From contig NZ_JAOPHT010000010.1 of NCBI RefSeq assembly GCF_025515305.1, positions 80,481 to 144,480 of the forward strand: a stretch of DNA of 64,000 bases. The letters are read 5' to 3'. Below the pieces are notes generated by a model. The model was given only the letters and a program-made list of their open reading frames with translations. It was not told the origin of the DNA and searched no databases. Source of the stretch: Roseicyclus sediminis (GTDB taxonomy: Bacteria; Pseudomonadota; Alphaproteobacteria; Rhodobacterales; Rhodobacteraceae). Position numbers and translations under genes: made by a program. Positions 41,543 to 50,406 of the stretch are shown in pieces (positions within the stretch are counted from its first letter, which is position 1; every line of letters begins with the position of its first letter).

Positions 41543-41977
41543 TCAGGCGCCCTGCCTCGCGGCCATCGCTTCCAGCTGCGGCCGGAGCCAGGCGAGGTCG
41601 TAGCCGCCCGCGGCGGCGCGGGCGAGGATGTCATCGACCGGCATCTCGCCGGCAACGCCCAGTGCCCAGACGATGGTCGAGCGGTTTCCCGAGGCGCAAT
41701 AGGCCACGACCGGCCCATCCGAGCCGGCGATGGCCTCGGCCTGTTCCTCGACGTTCGCCTCCGTCAGCATCCCGCCCGTGACCGGGTTGAACACGAAGGC
41801 GAGACCCGCGGCTTCGGCGGCCTGCTGCATCGCGGCGGCCTGGAATGCGGGCGGGTTCTCCATGTCGGGACGGTTGCAGATGACCGTCGTCACCCCCTCG
41901 GCGGCCAGAGCTGCCATATCGGCGGGTTCAAGCTGCGGTGCGACGGAATACCCCTCGGCGATGGGTCTGATTTGCAT
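41543..41977 (-). CDS. DUF442 / TIGR01244 family phosphatase-like (sulfur transferase-like) protein
   Basis: This 144-residue protein has the dual-specificity-phosphatase-like fold with the P-loop VVAYCASGNRSTIVWAL (C-x5-R). It also has PQLEPADMAALAAEGVTTVICNRPDMENP, typical of the DUF442 family related to Blh. Such proteins are linked to sulfide/persulfide metabolism when fused to ETHE1-like hydrolases; alone, the function is unsettled. The start ATG at 41977 begins MQIRPIAEGYSVAP. Confidence 0.85.
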   Translation of the reverse strand: MQIRPIAEGYSVAPQLEPADMAALAAEGVTTVICNRPDMENPPAFQAAAMQQAAEAAGLAFVFNPVTGGMLTEANVEEQAEAIAGSDGPVVAYCASGNRSTIVWALGVAGEMPVDDILARAAAGGYDLAWLRPQLEAMAARQGA

Positions 41978-42225
41978 GGCACGCCTGTCCTTTGTCGTCG
42001 TGCGGGCGGCCGGAGGTGAGTGTCGGTCTGAGCCCGCTTGATCCGTACATTGCCGGATCGCGTGACGAAGGGAAAGGGCGGCAGGGACGTCTTGCCGCGC
42101 TGGCGTGTTGATCGAGGTCAAGGCGACCGGCCGATACCCGGCGCACGCTTCAAACAGCCGCTCGCCCCTTGCCATGAGCCCCATGCTTCGGGCGGAACGA
42201 CCACGCGGCGGAAACGGAGGATACC

Positions 42226-42543
42226 ATGGCCGACCTGGCCGAAAGACGCGCGCAGCTCGAGGCTCGCCTAGCCGTTCTCGACGAACGCCTGCACGAGATC
42301 GAGGAGGAACTCGACAGCCACCAGTCCAAGGACTGGGAGGAACTGGCCACCGAACGCGAGAGCGACGAGGTGCTGGAGAGCCTCGGCGTCTCGGGCCAGG
42401 CCGAGATCGCACGCATCAAGGCCGCGCTGGCGCGGATGGACGATGGCGAATACGGCTACTGCACGAAGTGCGGAACCAAGATCTCGGAAGAGCGGCTGGA
42501 CCTGTTGCCATGGACGCCGTTTTGCCGGTCCTGCGCAACCTGA
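42226..42543 (+). CDS. DksA/TraR-family zinc-finger regulator
   Basis: This 105-residue protein has an N-terminal coiled coil (LAERRAQLEARLAVLDERLHEIEEELDS) and a C-terminal C4 zinc finger (YCTKCGTKI ... PFCRSC). The layout is that of short DksA/TraR proteins that enter the secondary channel of RNA polymerase. The acidic tip of the coiled coil is less clear than in DksA itself. It leads a cluster with two small unknown genes. Confidence 0.88.
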   Translation: MADLAERRAQLEARLAVLDERLHEIEEELDSHQSKDWEELATERESDEVLESLGVSGQAEIARIKAALARMDDGEYGYCTKCGTKISEERLDLLPWTPFCRSCAT

Positions 42544-42583
42544 GGGAACAGGTGAGGGGACAACGAACCGGGGGATCAAGACC

Positions 42584-42811
42584 ATGGCCGGGCGCCCGAC
42601 CGACACCGAGATGCAACGCCGAATCGCCGCGCTCCTGATGACACGATGCGCGGGACGCGCCGTCGCCCGGCATCTCTGCGGAGAGGCCCAGGCCTGGGCG
42701 CATCGCGCCTCCGTCGCGGAGCTTCGGGCCCGCCGCCTCGACGATTTGGCCGAGCGCATGCTGCTCGAAAGCGAGACCCCGAGCCCACGCCGCAAGGAGC
42801 GGGCGCACTGA
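42584..42811 (+). CDS. Small Arg/Ala-rich helical protein, unknown
   Basis: This 75-residue protein starts MAGRPTDTEMQRRIAALLMTRCAGRAVARHLCGEAQAWAHRASVAELRARRLDD. It is basic, helical, with two Cys. No family is recognised. It lies 40 bp downstream of the DksA-like gene on the same strand with a GGGG sequence before the ATG, so it is probably co-transcribed. Confidence 0.55.
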   Translation: MAGRPTDTEMQRRIAALLMTRCAGRAVARHLCGEAQAWAHRASVAELRARRLDDLAERMLLESETPSPRRKERAH

Positions 42812-42857
42812 GACGGGCCGGACCGGCACCGACACGGACAGAAAGGATGCTGCTGCC

Positions 42858-43058
42858 ATGACCGACACGAGAAAAGTCCGCCAGACATCTGGCGAGGAAA
42901 CCGATGCCAAGGTCGAGGGGCGCGCACATACCGAGCTGCGTCCCGTGAAGGCGGGACGGTCCGGCGACGAGGCAGAACAGCCTCAGCCCCGGCCGCGTGC
43001 CAAGGTGCTGCCCAAGGACGAGGGTGACGACGATCTGTTCAACGACATGCCGGTCTAG
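42858..43058 (+). CDS. Small charged, probably disordered protein, unknown
   Basis: This 66-residue, strongly charged protein starts MTDTRKVRQTSGEETDAKVEGRAHTELRPVK and ends KDEGDDDLFNDMPV. It is likely disordered with an acidic C-terminal peptide. No family is recognised. It has an AAGGATG site region upstream and follows the other two genes of this cluster in the same direction. Confidence 0.55.
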   Translation: MTDTRKVRQTSGEETDAKVEGRAHTELRPVKAGRSGDEAEQPQPRPRAKVLPKDEGDDDLFNDMPV

Positions 43059-43088
43059 ACCGGGCGGGCATGCGAAAGGGCATGGCCC

Positions 43089-43304
43089 TCAGGACATGAA
43101 GACGCCGACCACGACGCTCATCAGTCCCAGCACCGAAAGCAGCAGCGCGCCCATGTTGATCGACACGATCCGCGCCAGCCGGGCGCGCAGTTCCGCGTCC
43201 GGCATGTTCGCGCGCTTGGCCGAGATTGCCGCAACGATGCAATAGGCCAGCAGCAGAAGCCCTGTGACGGCCAGTCCCGTTCCGGTCCATACCAGCCATG
43301 CCAT
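43089..43304 (-). CDS. Small two-helix membrane protein, unknown
   Basis: This 71-residue protein has two membrane helices (WTGTGLAVTGLLLLAYCIVAAIS and SINMGALLLSVLGLMSVVVGVFMS) joined by a charged AKRANMPDAELRARLAR loop. The pattern is clearly coding. No function is known. It converges on the DksA-like cluster. Confidence 0.65.
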   Translation of the reverse strand: MAWLVWTGTGLAVTGLLLLAYCIVAAISAKRANMPDAELRARLARIVSINMGALLLSVLGLMSVVVGVFMS

Positions 43305-43476
43305 CCGCCGCGCATCCCGTATTCACCTTGCGATGCCAAGGGGCTAGCGGATCGGTGCCGCACAGGCAAGCGCCGAGCGACCCGCCATGGGCGTCCGCCA
43401 CGTCTTGCGGGCCTTTTCCCGTCCCGCTAATCGGGGGCCTCGACTTCCCATTCGAACCGCCGAAGGACGCCGCCCG

Positions 43477-43749
43477 ATGGACGATCTGACCGAGACCGAC
43501 GCCCGCCCCGACAGCTACCGCGTCACCGCCGACGAGTTGCGCCAGTTCATCGAGCGCTACGAACGGCTGGAGGCGGAAAAGAAGGACATCGCCGACCAGC
43601 AGAAAGAGGTGATGGCCGAGGCGAAGTCGCGCGGCTACGACACCAAGGTGATGCGCAAGGTCATCGCGCTGAGAAAGCGCGAGCCCGACGACATCGCCGA
43701 GGAAGAGGCGGTGCTGGAGATGTACAAGGAAGCGCTCGGCATGCGCTGA
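43477..43749 (+). CDS. gapR: GapR family DNA-binding protein (DUF2312)
   Basis: This 90-residue protein has the DUF2312 signature: TADELRQFIERYERLEAEKKDIADQQKEVMAEAKSRGYDTKVMRKVIALRKREPDDIAEEEAVLEMYKEALGM. In Caulobacter, GapR is a nucleoid protein that clamps overtwisted DNA ahead of forks and RNA polymerase. The full-length family match and the long coiled coil make this confident. It converges on pdxA. Confidence 0.92.
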   Translation: MDDLTETDARPDSYRVTADELRQFIERYERLEAEKKDIADQQKEVMAEAKSRGYDTKVMRKVIALRKREPDDIAEEEAVLEMYKEALGMR

Positions 43750-43762
43750 GGCGCGACGCTGA

Positions 43763-44749
43763 TCAGCCGCGCGCGGCCACGTTCCGCATCGCGGCCATCT
43801 CGGCGGCCAGTTCCAGCGCCGCGATCAGGCTCGAGGGATCGGCGCGGCCGGTTCCCGCGATGTCGAAGGCCGTTCCGTGATCGGGCGAGGTCCGCACGAA
43901 GGGCAGGCCGAGCGTCACGTTCACGCCCTCGTCGAAGGCGAGCGTCTTGATCGGGATCAACGCCTGGTCGTGATACATGCAGATTGCCGCGTCGTAGCGG
44001 GCGCGGGCGGCGGCGTGGAACATGGTGTCGGCCGAATGCGGACCGGTCAGCGCGAGGCCCTCGGCCCTCAGCGCCTCGATCACCGGGGAGATGGTCTCGA
44101 TCTCTTCCCGCCCCATCGCACCGCCTTCGCCGGCATGCGGGTTCAGCCCCGAGACGGCGATACGCGGGCTTTCGATCCCGAAATCGCGGCGGAGCGCGGC
44201 GTCGGTGATCCGGATCGTGTCGGACAGGAGCGACCGGGTCAGAGTGCCCGGCACCTCCTTCAGCGCGATGTGGATCGTGGTCGGAACCACGCGCAGGCCG
44301 GGACCCGCCAGCATCATGACCACGCGGTCCACGCCAGCGAGATGGGCGAGATACTCGGTATGGCCCGGATAGGCGAAGCCCGCGCCGTCGATCAGAGCCT
44401 TCTTGTGGATCGGCCCCGTCGTCATCGCGCCGGCCTCGCCCCGCATCGTCAGGTCGACGGCCCGCGCGATGGCCGAGATCACGGCTTGCGCGTTCTCGGG
44501 CGCAGGGCGGCCGGGCACGGCCGGGGCGGGGAAGGGATGGGACAGGACGGGCAGTCCGGCATGAAGGGCATGGCCCGTCTCGGAGGGTTTCGCGATCTTG
44601 CGGATCGGCACGCCATGCCCCGCGAGGTGCCCGGGGTCGCCGATCACGAAGAAGGGCACGCGCCCCTCGAGCCGCGCCCAGGCCTTCGCGGCCAGTTCGG
44701 GGCCGACCCCGGCCGGCTCCCCCAGCGTCAGCGCGACGGGCGCCGCCAC
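43763..44749 (-). CDS. pdxA: 4-hydroxythreonine-4-phosphate dehydrogenase
   Basis: This 328-residue enzyme of pyridoxal 5'-phosphate synthesis has LTLGEPAGVGPELAAKAW, TGPIHKKAL, the metal His residues in GHTEYLAHLAG and NPHAGEGG, and CMYHDQALIPIKTLAF. The best start is GTG at 44749, five bases after the surA stop, since an upstream extension would overlap surA. It is the last gene of the LPS export operon in view. The usual next gene (rsmA/ksgA) is absent; a convergent gapR lies there. Confidence 0.94.
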   Translation of the reverse strand: MAAPVALTLGEPAGVGPELAAKAWARLEGRVPFFVIGDPGHLAGHGVPIRKIAKPSETGHALHAGLPVLSHPFPAPAVPGRPAPENAQAVISAIARAVDLTMRGEAGAMTTGPIHKKALIDGAGFAYPGHTEYLAHLAGVDRVVMMLAGPGLRVVPTTIHIALKEVPGTLTRSLLSDTIRITDAALRRDFGIESPRIAVSGLNPHAGEGGAMGREEIETISPVIEALRAEGLALTGPHSADTMFHAAARARYDAAICMYHDQALIPIKTLAFDEGVNVTLGLPFVRTSPDHGTAFDIAGTGRADPSSLIAALELAAEMAAMRNVAARG

Positions 44750-44753
44750 GGCC

Positions 44754-45665
44754 TCAGCCGCCGGGATAGGTGATGATGGCGTCGGCCCGCAGTTCCTCGA
44801 GAAAGCCCGAGGCATAGGACCCAATGCGCTGCTGGAAGAGCTGCTCGCGGACCTGGTCGCGGGCGCCTTCGGGGATCCCGCTCGACCGCCCGCAGAGCAT
44901 CGTGACCAGAAGCGTGCCGCCCCGTGTGACGTCGAAGGACATCTCGTCGGCGTCGAGCCGGGAGAGCGCCGCGGCAATGTCGGCGGGGATCTCGGAGGGC
45001 GGCAAGGTCTGCCGCTCCAGGCCCTCCGGACGAACGCCGTAAAGGTCGTCGCAGGTGTCGACCTGGTCGCGCAGCGCCTGGGCCTGGGCCCTGGGGTCGC
45101 CGCGTCCGCCGGTGATCGGGATCGTGGCGAAATCGATGGCGGTCACGCCGTCACTCCCGCCGCCATCGGCCGACAGGGCCCGGTCGATTTCGGCGTCGGT
45201 GACCTGCGCGCTGGGTCCGAACCGGGCGCGCACGACGTTGCGCCAGTTGACGCCCGCGCGCACGAAATCGCGCAGCGTCTCGGGCGCGACACCGGCACGG
45301 CCGAGCGCGTTGACGAACTGCTCGGGGCCCATGTTGACCCGCGCCGCGAACTCGGCGACGCCGTTCTCGATGTCCTCGGGCTCGGCGGAAACGCCGAAGC
45401 GTTCGGCGGCCTGGTTCTGAAGCCGCTCGTTGACCAGCGTGTCGCGCACGCCCTGCAGGACTTCGGGCGGGGCATTCAGCAGCGACAGGAACTGCCGGCG
45501 CTGCTGGATCTCGTAATTGGTCACGATGTCGTCGTTGACCCGCACGGCAACGGCAAAGGGGCTCTGTGCGGCGGCCGGTGGGGCCGTGCCCGCCAGGAGC
45601 GCACAGAAAAGGCCGGCGACAAGCGCCAGGGTGAGGGTCGGAAATCGATTGGCACGGTTCGTCAT
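44754..45665 (-). CDS. surA: SurA-type periplasmic chaperone
   Basis: This 303-residue protein has a signal peptide ending near AAAQ (residue 34) and a SurA N-terminal domain (FAVAVRVNDDIVTNYEIQQRRQFLSLL ... DTLVNERLQNQAAERFG). A second domain contains DEMSFDVTRGGTLLVTMLCGR. It escorts outer-membrane proteins such as LptD. It is shorter than E. coli SurA (428) and I see no canonical active parvulin domain, as is usual in this group. It lies between lptD and pdxA. Confidence 0.85.
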   Translation of the reverse strand: MTNRANRFPTLTLALVAGLFCALLAGTAPPAAAQSPFAVAVRVNDDIVTNYEIQQRRQFLSLLNAPPEVLQGVRDTLVNERLQNQAAERFGVSAEPEDIENGVAEFAARVNMGPEQFVNALGRAGVAPETLRDFVRAGVNWRNVVRARFGPSAQVTDAEIDRALSADGGGSDGVTAIDFATIPITGGRGDPRAQAQALRDQVDTCDDLYGVRPEGLERQTLPPSEIPADIAAALSRLDADEMSFDVTRGGTLLVTMLCGRSSGIPEGARDQVREQLFQQRIGSYASGFLEELRADAIITYPGG

Positions 45666-45719
45666 GGTGCCCTTATCCTCATCTCTCGGTCGGGGTGCAA
45701 GCGTCGCGGAGGCGCGCCC

Positions 45720-47909
45720 TCAGTAGCGGCAGGTCCGCGCCCGCGACCGTCCCTCGCGGCCGGCGCCGAACCCGTTCAGCGCGACGGTCAGGCCGAATTC
45801 CGTGGACGGCTCCAGCGTGGTGGATGTCGTGTAGCGGCGGGATACGGAGAACTCCATGTCGATGCACTCGTTCTCGTAGCCGATCCGCAGGCCCGCCCGC
45901 GTCGGCTCGGCCTCGGCGAAGTCGTAGCGCCAGCTCAGGCCCGCGTTCCAGTCGCTGTCAAAGCGGTAGCCCGCGTCGAAGGCCCATTCGGCAAGGTCGT
46001 CGGGACGTCCCTCCGCGGCATCGGCCTCCAGCCAGGTATAGGTCGTGACCACGTGGTGGTCGGTGCCGTGCCAGTTCAGCGCCAATTCGTTCGACGTGAA
46101 ATCCAGCTGCTGGTCGAAGAGCGCCCGGTTGATGACGCGCCACTCGTCGCCCAGCGAGAAATGCGTCGCCAAGAGCCAGTCCGAGGTCTCGCCGTCGAGG
46201 CCGGAGCCCGGGGTGAACTGCATCAGGTCGTCGGCCCGGACAACGAGGCCCGCGGCGATGCCGGCCGACCAGCCCAGCGGATCGACCCGCGTATAGCCGA
46301 TGCCGAAGGCCGCGCGCTGCCCCTGTTCGCGCCGGTCCGATCCGGGGAAGCGGTCGAGCGCGAAGAGATTCGCCTCGTCGAATTCGACGATGGCGCTGTC
46401 CTCCACCGGCACGGCGCCGCCGGAGGTTTCGGACCATGCCACCTGCACAACGGGCTCGAGCAGGTGTTGCACGCCCGTCGGTCCCGTACGCTGGAGCGGA
46501 TAGCGCAGCTCGATGGCCGCATAGGGCGTGACGCGGGTTTCGGTGTCGTTAAAGGCGCCGTTCACGTCCTGGCGCGCGGCGTGAAGGTCGGCGGCCAGCG
46601 CGGTCTCGAACGTCAGCAGAAAGCCCCCCGGCAGCACCTCGGTCCGGCGCCAGTCGATCTCGGCCGAAAGCCGCGCGGCATCGGTAGCGAGCGGATTGCC
46701 CGCCGCGTCGTTGCCCGGCGTGGAATTCGGCCGGACATACCCCAGCGCGTCGAAGCGCAGTTCCGCGATGCCGCCGAGAAGCCCGGGCTCGAAGCGGTGG
46801 ATCAGCCGTCCGTCCGCGACCCGCGTCGGCAGTTCCGCATCGTTGTCGCCATCGCGGAGCGAGACGTAATTCGTTAGGCCGAAGTCGAAATGCAGGTCGG
46901 TCGCGGTCCGGCCGATGCGGATGTTGCTTTCGAGGAGGTCGGGGTCGGGGAAGCTGTAGGTGGTGAGGTACCCGTCATCCGTCACCGCCTCGATCTGGAA
47001 AGACAGGTCGATGTCCTGCGGAAGCTCGAACTCGCCCTCGGCGAAGACGTGGCCACGAATGTCGTCATCCGTCAGATCGTCCCAGGTCAGCGAGCCGTTG
47101 GCCTCGATCCGGCCGTTCCGGAACGCCTGGCGGTAGCGCAATTCGATCGTCTGGCTGGCGCCGAGCCCGATCCAGGGCGTCACGGTCAGGTCGGCATGAT
47201 CGCCCAGGGTCACGAAATAGGGCACCCGGATCTGCGTGCCGGTCGTGTCGGTGGCGCGGATCGACGGCGCGAGGAAGCCCGTCGCCCGCTCCAGCGTGGG
47301 GTCGGGCAGGCGCATCTGCGGCAGCCAGATCACCGGCACGCCCATGACGCGGAACTGCGCGCCCTCGAAATAGAGCTGCTGTTCCTGTTCGTCATGGATG
47401 ATCCGGCGCGCCCGGATTTCCCACAGCGGCGTGGGGTTGTCGAAGCACACCTCGCAGGAGGAGGCCACCGCCTGGTAGGCCTGGCTATAGCGCCCCTCCA
47501 CCCGGTCGATCTGGGTCGCGGCGATCTGGAGCTGGCGGTCGAGCACGAGGCGGGCCGATTGCAGCACCCCGTCCTGCAGGTCGGCGGAAAGATCGGCGAA
47601 GTCGGCGACGATGACGGCATTGCCCGACGGGTCGATCAGGGTCAGGGGCCCTTCGACCGTCACCCGGTCGCCCGCGCCCGTGTAGGTGATCGACTGCGCC
47701 CTCAGCCGGGCGCCCTCGTAGAAGATCTCGACGCCGCCCGTGGCGGTGATCGTCTCGCTGCCCTGCACGAAGCGGATGTCGTCGGCGATGAGCGTGGCGG
47801 GTGCGCCCTGGGCAAAACCTGCCGGCGCGGGGACCAGCCATGCCAGTCCCGCGATCAGCGCCGCCGATAGCCGCAGCGCGCGTCCCGATGATCCGTTGCC
47901 TCTACCCAT
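45720..47909 (-). CDS. lptD: LPS-assembly protein LptD
   Basis: This 729-residue outer-membrane protein has a signal peptide ending near GFAQG. An OstA/LptA-like N-terminal domain follows (TLIADDIRFVQGSETITATGGVEIFYEGARLRAQSITYTG), then a beta-barrel rich in alternating aromatic strands. It inserts LPS into the outer leaflet. A cysteine pair SCEVC lies near residue 150. Its start overlaps lptG by 8 nt. Confidence 0.95.
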   Translation of the reverse strand: MGRGNGSSGRALRLSAALIAGLAWLVPAPAGFAQGAPATLIADDIRFVQGSETITATGGVEIFYEGARLRAQSITYTGAGDRVTVEGPLTLIDPSGNAVIVADFADLSADLQDGVLQSARLVLDRQLQIAATQIDRVEGRYSQAYQAVASSCEVCFDNPTPLWEIRARRIIHDEQEQQLYFEGAQFRVMGVPVIWLPQMRLPDPTLERATGFLAPSIRATDTTGTQIRVPYFVTLGDHADLTVTPWIGLGASQTIELRYRQAFRNGRIEANGSLTWDDLTDDDIRGHVFAEGEFELPQDIDLSFQIEAVTDDGYLTTYSFPDPDLLESNIRIGRTATDLHFDFGLTNYVSLRDGDNDAELPTRVADGRLIHRFEPGLLGGIAELRFDALGYVRPNSTPGNDAAGNPLATDAARLSAEIDWRRTEVLPGGFLLTFETALAADLHAARQDVNGAFNDTETRVTPYAAIELRYPLQRTGPTGVQHLLEPVVQVAWSETSGGAVPVEDSAIVEFDEANLFALDRFPGSDRREQGQRAAFGIGYTRVDPLGWSAGIAAGLVVRADDLMQFTPGSGLDGETSDWLLATHFSLGDEWRVINRALFDQQLDFTSNELALNWHGTDHHVVTTYTWLEADAAEGRPDDLAEWAFDAGYRFDSDWNAGLSWRYDFAEAEPTRAGLRIGYENECIDMEFSVSRRYTTSTTLEPSTEFGLTVALNGFGAGREGRSRARTCRY

Positions 47910-48996
47910 CTTCCGTATGCAGCAACACGCCCACGGCGAGCAGGATCGCCGCCACCGGCGGCGCCCACGCGACGAGGGCCGCGGGCAACTGCCCGCTTTC
48001 CCCTAGAACTTCCGCGAAATCGCGGACGAAATACACCCCGAATCCGAGCAAAATCGCCGCAAGGACCATGATACCGGTCTTTCCGAACCGCGTATGGCGC
48101 ATCGTGAAGCCCGCGCCGATCAGGACCATGGCCGACAGCATCAGGGGATTCGACAGCTGCATCTGCAGCCAGATCCGGTGCTGGAGCGCCGCGAACCCGG
48201 CGGCGTTCAGCTGCGCGATGAAGCCGGGAAGCTCGTAGATCGGCACCGTGTAGGGCCGTCCGAAACTGTCGCGGATCTGCTCGGCCGTCAGCGTCGAGGG
48301 CAGCACCAGCGTCTCGTGGAGGCTGGCGGAGGCCTCGGGGTTGGCCGCGCCGGCCAGCGGCCAGGACTTCACCCCAAGCAATTGCCACGCGCCGTTCTGC
48401 AGAAGCGCCTCCTCGGCGCTCAGCCTCCCGGTCAGCAGACCGTCGCGGTCGAACGTGAAGAAATTCGCGTCGAAAAGATGTGTGCCGTCCGAATTGGTGC
48501 CCTCGGCATGGATCACCGTCTGCTCCGACAACGTCCCCTGCCTCAGCCAGAGCCCTTCGGCCGAGACCGAGACGGTCCGCTGCTCGGCGCCCTGATAGCG
48601 CGCGACGGTCATCTGGTACTCGCGCGACGTGGCGGCCACGATCGGGTTCAGGATCAGGAGGGCGAGAACCCCGATCCCGAAGGCCACCAGGACCGGCGAG
48701 ATGGCCGAGCGGATCGCCGAACGTCCCGCCGCGCGCACGACGACCAGTTCCGATGTGCGCGCAAGCCCGAGAAACAGAACCAGCGTGGCGAGCATCACGA
48801 AGAGCGGAAGCCACTGGTAAAGCGCGCGCGGCAGGTTCAGGAGCGACAGTTCCACGACCGCGCCGAGCCCGTAATCCCCGCCGATCCGCCGCATCTGCTC
48901 GGCGATGTCGATGGGCAGAAGGATGCCGACGAAGACCGCGACCACGATGCCGAGAGACCGCAGGAAACGCCGGGCGAGGTAGAGGTGCAGGATCAT
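47902..48996 (-). CDS. lptG: LPS export permease LptG
   Basis: This 364-residue protein has six membrane helices (YLARRFLRSLGIVVAVFVGILLPIDI; WLPLFVMLATLVLFLGLARTSELVVVRAAGRS; PLMLSAMVLIGAGFTMR; VLAAILLGFGVYFVRDFAEVLG) around a periplasmic jellyroll. With LptF and LptB it extracts LPS from the inner membrane. The ATG overlaps the lptF stop by 4 nt. Confidence 0.95.
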   Translation of the reverse strand: MILHLYLARRFLRSLGIVVAVFVGILLPIDIAEQMRRIGGDYGLGAVVELSLLNLPRALYQWLPLFVMLATLVLFLGLARTSELVVVRAAGRSAIRSAISPVLVAFGIGVLALLILNPIVAATSREYQMTVARYQGAEQRTVSVSAEGLWLRQGTLSEQTVIHAEGTNSDGTHLFDANFFTFDRDGLLTGRLSAEEALLQNGAWQLLGVKSWPLAGAANPEASASLHETLVLPSTLTAEQIRDSFGRPYTVPIYELPGFIAQLNAAGFAALQHRIWLQMQLSNPLMLSAMVLIGAGFTMRHTRFGKTGIMVLAAILLGFGVYFVRDFAEVLGESGQLPAALVAWAPPVAAILLAVGVLLHTEDG

Positions 48997-50144
48997 GCCG
49001 GCAGCCCCCCGTGTTCCGCGCGCGCGCGCCGGCGATAACCGGTGAACATCTTGCGCCGCGACCCCGCGAAGACCACGAGCACGAGCGTCACGAGAAGTGC
49101 GGCTACGGGCTGCGCATAGGCGAGATACCAACGCTCGGCGTCGGCCCGCGCCACGGCCTCGGAGGCGTTCCAGATCACCTGCAGCGGCACCACGAGCACC
49201 ACGGCCAGCAGGATCTGCCGCCACACGCCGAACCGGGAGAAGTGGCCGAGCATCAGGCAGGCCGCGCCGATCAGCGGCGGGAAGATCGAGAAGATCGCCC
49301 GCGCGATGCGGTCATGCCCCTCGAAGAGCATCCGGGCGAGCGGAAGGCCGAACTCTTCGGCCGTCTGCGCATCGGCCCGCACGAGCATCGCGGTCGGCAA
49401 TTCGCGCACGTCGTAGTTGCGCGCGCGCCCCTCGGCGATCAGCGCGGCGACGTCATAGGTGAAATCGGCGAAGGTCACGGTCGAAAGCCGCCCCGTTTCC
49501 CGGTCGAGCGACTGGGCCATGCCGTCGAACATGACAAGTCGCGGCCCCGCCTCGGAGCGCACCAGAAGCGCGGTGGTCGCGGTATAGGTGATCTCGACGC
49601 CTGGTTGCGAGCTGTCCTGCAGGAACAGGTCGCGAAACTCTCCCAGTTCGGTGATCTCGCGGATGTAGACCGTCAGGCCGGCGGTGGGGTGGATGAACTC
49701 GCCCGCGCGCAGGAAGCGTCCGGTCAGGTCCTCCTGAACCTCGGCCGAGCGGTCGATGAACTGGCTGCGCGCGGCGGGGGCGAGAATGTTGGCGAGGATG
49801 CCGACAAGGGCGGCGAGGAAGAGGCCGAAGACAAGGACCGGCCGCAGCAGCCGCCAGGCCGAAAGCCCCGCGGTCTGAAGCACGACCAGTTCGCTTTCGC
49901 CGATCATCCGGTTGAATATGTAGAGGGTGGCCACGAAGGCCGCGATCGGCAGCACCAGCATCATGATCTGCGGCAGCGCCAGCGCCGTGAACTCGAGGAA
50001 GACGCCGAGGTTCTGACCATCCGCGATCAGCGAGTCGAACAGGTCCACCGCCGCCTCGATCCAGTAGACCGAGATCAGGACGAGGCTGAAGAAGCCGAAA
50101 AGAACGATCAGCTGGGTCAGGATATACCTGTCGAACCGTCCCAA
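48993..50144 (-). CDS. lptF: LPS export permease LptF
   Basis: This 383-residue YjgP/YjgQ-family permease has an N-terminal helix FDRYILTQLIVLFGFFSLVLISVYWIEAAVDLFDSL, then LVVLQTAGLSAWRLLRPVLVFGLFLAALVGILANIL, and C-terminal helices. It partners LptG in LPS extraction. The start is probably TTG at 50144, with GGGAG seven bases upstream; the ORF opens at another TTG (50207) that lacks a ribosome site. It is divergent from pepA with a 262-bp gap. Confidence 0.93.
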   Translation of the reverse strand: MGRFDRYILTQLIVLFGFFSLVLISVYWIEAAVDLFDSLIADGQNLGVFLEFTALALPQIMMLVLPIAAFVATLYIFNRMIGESELVVLQTAGLSAWRLLRPVLVFGLFLAALVGILANILAPAARSQFIDRSAEVQEDLTGRFLRAGEFIHPTAGLTVYIREITELGEFRDLFLQDSSQPGVEITYTATTALLVRSEAGPRLVMFDGMAQSLDRETGRLSTVTFADFTYDVAALIAEGRARNYDVRELPTAMLVRADAQTAEEFGLPLARMLFEGHDRIARAIFSIFPPLIGAACLMLGHFSRFGVWRQILLAVVLVVPLQVIWNASEAVARADAERWYLAYAQPVAALLVTLVLVVFAGSRRKMFTGYRRRARAEHGGLPA

Positions 50145-50406
50145 GCCTGTCTCCCGTGGCGCCCGTTCGGCCCTGTTGCGGGCGGTCGGACGCGGGGCTT
50201 CCCCCAACGTGAAAAGGGACGGCCGGGCGCGCGGCCCGCCACCCCAGATGATGCGCCCCGTGGCAGCAGGGACGCCCGTATGTCGTTTCTAGATCAATCC
50301 CGGGGCAGGGGACAGGGCCATCTGGCCAAGCGCGTCCGCCCGCCCTAATGTCGCGGCCTGAAAGACACGCAAGGCACCCCCCGGGACCAGACGACAGGAC
50401 GCGCCG

